DNA of 27,844 nt from Candidatus Accumulibacter vicinus (GTDB taxonomy: Bacteria > Pseudomonadota > Gammaproteobacteria > Burkholderiales > Rhodocyclaceae): positions 1 through 27,844 of the forward strand of contig DIME01000177.1 in NCBI GenBank assembly GCA_002425405.1, written 5' to 3'. A program made the position numbers and the translations under genes. Position 1 is the first letter of the stretch. Every line of letters starts with the position of its first letter. The notes beneath the pieces are model-generated. The model had not been told where the DNA came from, did no database searches, and saw only the letters and a program-made list of their open reading frames with translations. Shown piece by piece: positions 23,264-27,844 of this stretch.

Positions 23264-23866
23264 TCAACGTAGCGCCAGCTTGCTCTTCGTATAGGACCAC
23301 TGATTCTGCCAGGCCATGCGTACCATGTTCGGGTATTCGGGCTGGCCAAGGCTGCCATTGTAACGGCCCAGCGCGCGGTAGAGGTCGCCACGCTCGATGT
23401 CGAGATAGTGGCGAAGGATGGTGCACCCGTAACGAAGATTGGTGCGCAAATGAAAGAGGTTGTCATCGCCGGTTCCGACGAGCTTGATCCAGAATGGCAT
23501 CACCTGCATAAAACCTCGCGCGCCGGCGCTTGATACCGCGTATTTCTTGAAACCGCTTTCGACCTGGATCAGGCCGAGTACCAGTTGAGGATCGAGACCT
23601 GCGCGCGTCGCTTCGTAGTGCACCGAGCGCAGGAATTCGAAACGGGCTTCACGGTCAGGGATGCGCTTCTCAAGCCGGCGTGACATCTCGGTCAGCCAGT
23701 CGATCGCCTCCATCGAATCCTGAAACGAGCTCCTTGGTGGCGCCCGATCCGAAACCGTTCTCGATAGAGCCGACTGCACACTCGCCGAAAGGGGTTCATA
23801 CTTCTGCGCCCCGGCGTGTACCGCCATTGGCAACAGGAGCATGAACAGCACCGCTACGCAGCGCAC
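23264..23866 (-). CDS. Periplasmic lytic transglycosylase (SLT domain)
   Basis: Cleaves peptidoglycan glycan strands, forming 1,6-anhydromuramic ends. The 200-aa protein has a signal peptide (CVAVLFMLLLPMAVHAGA, cleavage near 18). The SLT domain includes LVLGLIQVESGFKKYAVSSA (96-115) with catalytic Glu103, GARGFMQVMPFW (115-126) and ALGRYNGSLG. It starts at GTG 23866, supported by AAGGA six nt upstream inside proS, so the two genes overlap by 13 nt and are translationally coupled. No LysM or other wall-binding domain is present. Confidence 0.92.
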   Translation of the reverse strand: MRCVAVLFMLLLPMAVHAGAQKYEPLSASVQSALSRTVSDRAPPRSSFQDSMEAIDWLTEMSRRLEKRIPDREARFEFLRSVHYEATRAGLDPQLVLGLIQVESGFKKYAVSSAGARGFMQVMPFWIKLVGTGDDNLFHLRTNLRYGCTILRHYLDIERGDLYRALGRYNGSLGQPEYPNMVRMAWQNQWSYTKSKLALR

Positions 23867-25578
23867 AGCCGGTCCTTCAGGAACTGGCCGATCTCGGTCA
23901 TCGGCAGCATCTGCGATTCGGCGTCGACCCGGCCCTTGTATTCGAACTTTCCTGCCGCAAGTCCGCGTTCACCGACCACCACGCGGTGTGGGATGCCGAT
24001 CAGCTCCATTTCGGCGAACATCACACCCGGACGCTCATTGCGGTCGTCAAGCAGAACGTCGATACCGGCGTGCATCAGTTCGGCGTACAAGGCATCGGCT
24101 GCTGCCCGCACCGCATCGCTCTTGGCATAAGCCATGGGAACGATGCACACCTGGAACGGCGCAATCGCCGCCGGGAAAATGATGCCGCGTTGATCATGCC
24201 CCTGTTCGATGGCCGCGCCAACGACGCGGGTCACGCCAATGCCGTAACACCCCATTTCCATGACCCGGCCCTGACCATTTTCGTCGAGAAAGCCGCATTT
24301 GAGTGCTTCGGCGTACTTGCTGCGCAACTGGAAGATGTGCCCCACTTCAATGCCCCGACACAGTTCGAGCGTACCCCGCCCATCCGGCGACCGGTCGCCG
24401 GCGACGACATTCCGGAAATCGCCGACCAGTGTCGGCTCGACCAGATCGCGAACGAAGTTGACACCGACAAGATGGAAACCCTGCGCATTGGCGCCGCAAA
24501 CGAAGTCGCTCATCACCGCCACACTGCGATCGGCGAAGACCGGTATGTTGGCAATACCGACAGGACCAATATAGCCAGGCGGGCCGCCAAGGGCTGCAGC
24601 GATCTCATCGTCGCGCGCGAAACGGAACTCGCCGATGGTCTTCTGGGCCTTGAGTTCGTTCAACTGGTGGTCACCGCGCAGCAGGATCAGCGCCAGCCGA
24701 CCTGAACCTTCTGCCGCGTCATTCAACACGATGGCGATGGCCTTGACCATCTTGGTTACCGGAATGTCGAGGAATGCAGCGACATCCTCGCAGCGAATAC
24801 GATCTGGTGTGGCAACCTTCTGCAGGTCGACAGTTGCTGCGGAGCGTCCATCCGGCGGAGCCAGGGCCTCGGCCAGTTCGACGTTGGCAGCAAAATCCGA
24901 ATCCGGACAATACGCCAGTGCGTCCTCGCCGGAATCCGCCAGGACGTGAAACTCATGTGATCCAGTACCGCCGATCGAACCCGTGTCGGCAGCGACGGCA
25001 CGGAACTTCAGTCCGAGACGCGTGAATATCCGCGTATAGGTGTCGAATATGTTTCGGTATTCGCGCTGCAGGTCATCGAAGCTGCTATGGAACGAGTAAC
25101 CGTCCTTCATCAGAAATTCGCGACCGCGCATGATACCGAAACGCGGCCGGATTTCGTCGCGAAACTTGACCTGTATCTGGTAGAAGTGCACGGGCAACTG
25201 GCGATAACTCTTCACCTCTCTGCGCACGATATCGGTGATCACCTCTTCATGCGTCGGACCAATGACGAAATCGCGCTGGTGCCGATCCTTGCAGCGCAGC
25301 AGTTCAGGGCCATACTGCTCCCAGCGCCCGGACTCCTGCCACAGTTCTGCTGGCTGCACTGCCGGCATCGACAGCTCGATTGCTCCCGCGTCATTCATCT
25401 CCTCGCGGATGATCTTCTCGACCTTGCGCAGCACGCGCAACCCGATCGGCATCCAGGTATAGATCCCACCCGCCAGCCGTTTGATCATCCCGGCACGCAG
25501 CATCAGCTGGTGGCTGATGACTTCAGCGTCAGAGGGCGCTTCTTTGAGCGTGGACAGAAAAAACCGTGTGGTACGCAT
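23854..25578 (-). CDS. proS: Prolyl-tRNA synthetase (bacterial type with editing insert)
   Basis: Class II synthetase charging tRNA-Pro. The 574-aa protein opens with FFLSTLKEAPSDAEVISHQL and MIKRLAGGIYTWMPIGLRVL, motif 2 with FVIGPTHEEVITDIVR, and IQVKFRDEIRPRFGIMRGRE. The INS editing domain of the YbaK type (about 235-385) removes mischarged Ala; AFLDIPVTKMVKAIA belongs to it. Motif 3 MEMGCYGIGVTRVVGAAIEQ and a C-terminal anticodon-binding domain follow. The ATG at 25578 begins the usual MRTTRFFLSTLKE. A -10-like TAAAAT lies at 25614-25609 on the minus strand. Confidence 0.97.
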   Translation of the reverse strand: MRTTRFFLSTLKEAPSDAEVISHQLMLRAGMIKRLAGGIYTWMPIGLRVLRKVEKIIREEMNDAGAIELSMPAVQPAELWQESGRWEQYGPELLRCKDRHQRDFVIGPTHEEVITDIVRREVKSYRQLPVHFYQIQVKFRDEIRPRFGIMRGREFLMKDGYSFHSSFDDLQREYRNIFDTYTRIFTRLGLKFRAVAADTGSIGGTGSHEFHVLADSGEDALAYCPDSDFAANVELAEALAPPDGRSAATVDLQKVATPDRIRCEDVAAFLDIPVTKMVKAIAIVLNDAAEGSGRLALILLRGDHQLNELKAQKTIGEFRFARDDEIAAALGGPPGYIGPVGIANIPVFADRSVAVMSDFVCGANAQGFHLVGVNFVRDLVEPTLVGDFRNVVAGDRSPDGRGTLELCRGIEVGHIFQLRSKYAEALKCGFLDENGQGRVMEMGCYGIGVTRVVGAAIEQGHDQRGIIFPAAIAPFQVCIVPMAYAKSDAVRAAADALYAELMHAGIDVLLDDRNERPGVMFAEMELIGIPHRVVVGERGLAAGKFEYKGRVDAESQMLPMTEIGQFLKDRLCAA

Positions 25579-25669
25579 CGGAATTGGTTTGGCAGGGATG
25601 AAGCCGCGATTTTACTCGACAGACGACCAAATCGCGATGTCAATCGTGGCACACGAAGTATGTTTTCAT

Positions 25670-25698
25670 TTGACCGGAAGCCCACTAATAGGCTATTT
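25670..25698 (+). promoter_or_regulatory. Candidate sigma-70 promoter for xseB-ispA-dxs
   Basis: TTGACC (25670-25675), an exact 17-nt spacer, and CTATTT (25693-25698) lie 27 nt before the xseB ATG. The -35 matches five of six consensus bases; the -10 is moderate. The position between divergent proS and xseB supports it. Confidence 0.5.
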
Positions 25699-25724
25699 TT
25701 GCCAGTTTGAGCCGAACCTTTCCG

Positions 25725-26012
25725 ATGCCACAACCAAACTCCGGGCACCTTGCAGACAATGCCACCTCCGGCAAGGCAGGAACAGCTGTTGGTGAACTGA
25801 AATTCGAAGCAGCACTCGCCGAACTCGAACAGATCGTTCAGCATATGGAGGAGGGCCGCCTGCCGCTCGAAGAATCGCTGGCCGCATATCGACGCGGTAG
25901 TGAGCTGCTCCAGCACTGCCAGCAGCAACTCAGCGACGCCGAACGCCAGATCCAGATTCTCGAGAATGGCACGCTGCGCGATTTCAAGTCGGCAGGCGGA
26001 GAGGCGCCATGA
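25725..26012 (+). CDS. xseB: Exodeoxyribonuclease VII small subunit
   Basis: Small subunit of ExoVII, which degrades single-stranded DNA to oligonucleotides with XseA (not in this window). The 95-aa protein carries the family helix pair: FEAALAELEQIVQHMEEGRL (about 27-46), PLEESLAAYRRGSELL and CQQQLSDAERQIQIL. ATG 25725 gives a normal-length protein with a short Gly/Ser-rich N-terminus; an in-frame TTG at 25707 is less likely. The stop overlaps the ispA start as ATGA. Confidence 0.95.
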   Translation: MPQPNSGHLADNATSGKAGTAVGELKFEAALAELEQIVQHMEEGRLPLEESLAAYRRGSELLQHCQQQLSDAERQIQILENGTLRDFKSAGGEAP

Positions 26013-26932
26013 GCACGCCTTCCTTGCAGCCTGCCAATCCCCACAGGCTGTCCTTTCCGGACTGGATGTTCAGTGTTCAGGATCGACTGGAAACAACGCT
26101 TGCCCACTGCCTGCCGCCCGGCGAGGCCATTCCAGGCCGTCTGCACCAGGCCATGCGCTACGCCACCCTGAATGGCGGTAAGCGGGTGCGCCCATTGCTG
26201 GTGTTCGCTGCCGGTGAATTGACCGACGCTGCAGCAGAGCGACTGGCAGTCGCCGCCAGCGCCGTCGAGCTGATCCATAGCTACTCGCTGGTGCATGATG
26301 ACCTGCCGTGCATGGACGACGACGTGCTGCGCCGCGGCCAACCAACCTGCCATGTCGAGTACGACCAGGCAACCGCTCTGCTGGTTGGTGACAGCCTGCA
26401 GTCGCTAGCTTTCGAACTGCTGGCGCGCGCGGATTTTGGTGACCCCTGCCGGCAACTGGAAATGTTGCACCTCCTGGCGCGCGCCAGCGGTTCCTGTGGC
26501 ATGGCTGGCGGGCAATCGATCGACCTTGAGGCAGTCGGCAAGCGACTCAATCAACCCGAACTCGAATTGATGCATGCGCTCAAGACGGGTGCCCTGATCC
26601 GTGCCGCCGTGCTGCTCGGTGGACTGTGCGGCCAGGCACTGACGGTTGCAGAACGTGCATCGCTGGATCGCTTTGCAAAACGCGTCGGCCTGCTGTTCCA
26701 GGTCGTCGACGACATCCTCGACTGCACGGTCAGCACAGCGACGCTGGGTAAGACGGCAGGCAAGGATGCAGCCGCCGACAAACCAACCTATGTCACCTTG
26801 ATGGGACTCGACCGCGCACGTGAGTTTGCTGCCGATCTCAGGGAACAGGCAATCGAAGCCCTCGCCATTTTCGATGTACGCGCTCAGCGGCTGGTCGAAC
26901 TGACCGATTTCATCACTCAGCGCAAGTTCTAA
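26009..26932 (+). CDS. ispA: Farnesyl (or geranyl) diphosphate synthase
   Basis: Makes C10-C15 isoprenyl diphosphates from IPP and DMAPP for quinones, undecaprenyl carrier and hopanoids. The 307-aa protein has GGKRVRPLLV (57-66), the first aspartate-rich motif DDLPCMDDD (97-105) with R108-R109, MAGGQSIDLEA, the lysine-threonine pair in LKTGALI, and the second Asp motif QVVDDILD (about 233-240). The two-residue CM insertion in the first motif is typical of bacterial type II FPP synthases. ATG 26009 overlaps the xseB stop by 4 nt; dxs follows after 43 nt. Confidence 0.95.
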   Translation: MSTPSLQPANPHRLSFPDWMFSVQDRLETTLAHCLPPGEAIPGRLHQAMRYATLNGGKRVRPLLVFAAGELTDAAAERLAVAASAVELIHSYSLVHDDLPCMDDDVLRRGQPTCHVEYDQATALLVGDSLQSLAFELLARADFGDPCRQLEMLHLLARASGSCGMAGGQSIDLEAVGKRLNQPELELMHALKTGALIRAAVLLGGLCGQALTVAERASLDRFAKRVGLLFQVVDDILDCTVSTATLGKTAGKDAAADKPTYVTLMGLDRAREFAADLREQAIEALAIFDVRAQRLVELTDFITQRKF

Positions 26933-26975
26933 GACCCACTTCTGTCTGCCACCGAGCGCTTCAGCAGGACGACCC

Positions 26976-27844
26976 ATGACTCGTTACCCTCTCCTCGACA
27001 CCATCTGTGATCCTGCGCAGGTTCGCAAACTTGAGCGCAAGCAACTGCCGCAACTCGCCGACGAGTTGCGCAGCTTCCTGGTGGAATCGGTAGCCAGGAC
27101 CGGCGGGCATCTTTCTTCGAACCTCGGCACGGTCGAACTCACGGTCGCCCTGCACCATGTATTCGACACCCCGCACGATCGCCTGGTATGGGACGTCGGC
27201 CACCAGACCTACCCGCACAAGGTACTCACCGGTCGGCGCACCGGCATGGCCAGGCTGCGAATGCACGGCGGCGTTTCGGGTTTTCCAAAGCGCAGCGAAA
27301 GCAGGTACGACACTTTCGGTGTCGGTCACTCATCCACCTCGATCTCGGCTGCCCTTGGCATGGCGCTGGCCGCCAAGATCAAAGGCGAGTCGCGCAAGGT
27401 CGTGGCGATCATCGGCGATGGCGCAATGTCCGCCGGCCAGGCTTTTGAAGCACTGAACAATGCCGGCGTGGCGGACGCCGACATGCTCGTCGTGCTCAAC
27501 GACAACGACATGTCGATCTCACCTGCGGTGGGTGCCCTCAACCGCTACCTGGCGCGGCTCTTCTCCGGGGGCAGCTTCAATGCCGCTCGCAAGGCAGGTG
27601 AGAAGATTCTCGACTTTTCGCCCTCGCTACGAGAATTCGCCAAACGCGCCGAGGAACACGTCAAGGGCATGCTGACACCTGGCACCCTGTTCGAGGAAAT
27701 GGGATTCAACTATATTGGCCCGATCGACGGCCACGACCTCGAATCGCTGATCCCCACCCTGCAGAACCTGAAAAATCTGAAGGGGCCGCAGTTCCTGCAT
27801 GTGATCACCAAGAAGGGGCAGGGTTACAAGCTGGCAGAGGTTGA
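26976..27844 (+). CDS. dxs: 1-deoxy-D-xylulose-5-phosphate synthase (3' end cut by window)
   Basis: Thiamine-diphosphate enzyme joining pyruvate and glyceraldehyde 3-phosphate, the first step of the MEP isoprenoid route that feeds IspA. The visible 289 residues are the N-terminal part: RTGGHLSSNLGTVELT, VWDVGHQTYPHKVLTGR, GVGHSSTSISAALGMALA, and the ThDP/Mg2+ motif IGDGAMSAGQAFEALNNA followed by NDNDMSISPAVGAL. A full enzyme has about 620 residues, so the transketolase-like middle and C-terminal domains lie outside. AGGA six nt before ATG 26976 supports the start. It is third in the xseB-ispA-dxs operon. Confidence 0.97.
   Translation, partial: MTRYPLLDTICDPAQVRKLERKQLPQLADELRSFLVESVARTGGHLSSNLGTVELTVALHHVFDTPHDRLVWDVGHQTYPHKVLTGRRTGMARLRMHGGVSGFPKRSESRYDTFGVGHSSTSISAALGMALAAKIKGESRKVVAIIGDGAMSAGQAFEALNNAGVADADMLVVLNDNDMSISPAVGALNRYLARLFSGGSFNAARKAGEKILDFSPSLREFAKRAEEHVKGMLTPGTLFEEMGFNYIGPIDGHDLESLIPTLQNLKNLKGPQFLHVITKKGQGYKLAEV

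Overview
The window reads as a high-GC chromosome segment of a betaproteobacterium. The lysC/tRNA-Ser(GCT) pair, the xseB-ispA-dxs operon, the ypjD/ffh divergent pair and the general protein style suggest Rhodocyclales, possibly an Accumulibacter-like lineage; this is inference from gene order and family resemblance, not a search result. About two thirds is ordinary conserved chromosome. The first 6.5 kb is an accessory, decaying region.

Positions 1-6561: two tRNA genes (Ala-GGC, Glu-TTC) are followed by an accessory block that ends at tRNA-Ser(GCT). The block holds one intact large gene, a PMCA-like P2A calcium-type P-ATPase, set among wreckage: a possible recombinase tail running into tRNA-Glu, a truncated CaCA-type cation exchanger, an antiporter N-terminus fused by deletion to a universal-stress-protein C-terminus, a Bax-inhibitor-like C-terminal scrap, a small DUF2934 gene, a transposase broken by at least four frameshifts, and a frameshifted HNH endonuclease. 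A perfect 20-bp direct repeat (435-454 and 6454-6473) brackets about 6 kb, and its right copy covers the 3' end of tRNA-Ser, as an attachment-site duplication would.

Positions 6561-14258: lysC (aspartate kinase) ends exactly at the tRNA-Ser 5' base. Behind it lies an IS630-like scrap, then a czcD-like zinc exporter overlapping dtd (D-aminoacyl-tRNA deacylase), a YejM-like membrane sulfatase-fold protein, a RatA/COQ10-type START protein and glnS.

Positions 14360-18068 (minus strand): an FkbM-family methyltransferase, gmd and fcl. The last two convert GDP-mannose to GDP-L-fucose, so the cluster points to fucose-containing surface polysaccharide. gmd has a nine-C tract directly against its start codon.

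Positions 18324-23236: an unusual coiled-coil/transmembrane/SPOR protein, a glycine-zipper lipoprotein, a VOC-family protein, ypjD (CcsA/HemX-like membrane protein) and, divergently, ffh (signal recognition particle GTPase).

Positions 23264-27844: proS with an overlapping lytic transglycosylase on the minus strand, and on the plus strand xseB-ispA-dxs (exonuclease VII small subunit, farnesyl diphosphate synthase, DXP synthase cut by the window end). I found no CRISPR array, no rRNA and no convincing wholly new multi-gene system. The best leads are the tRNA-bounded relic island, the gmd leader and the SPOR architecture.
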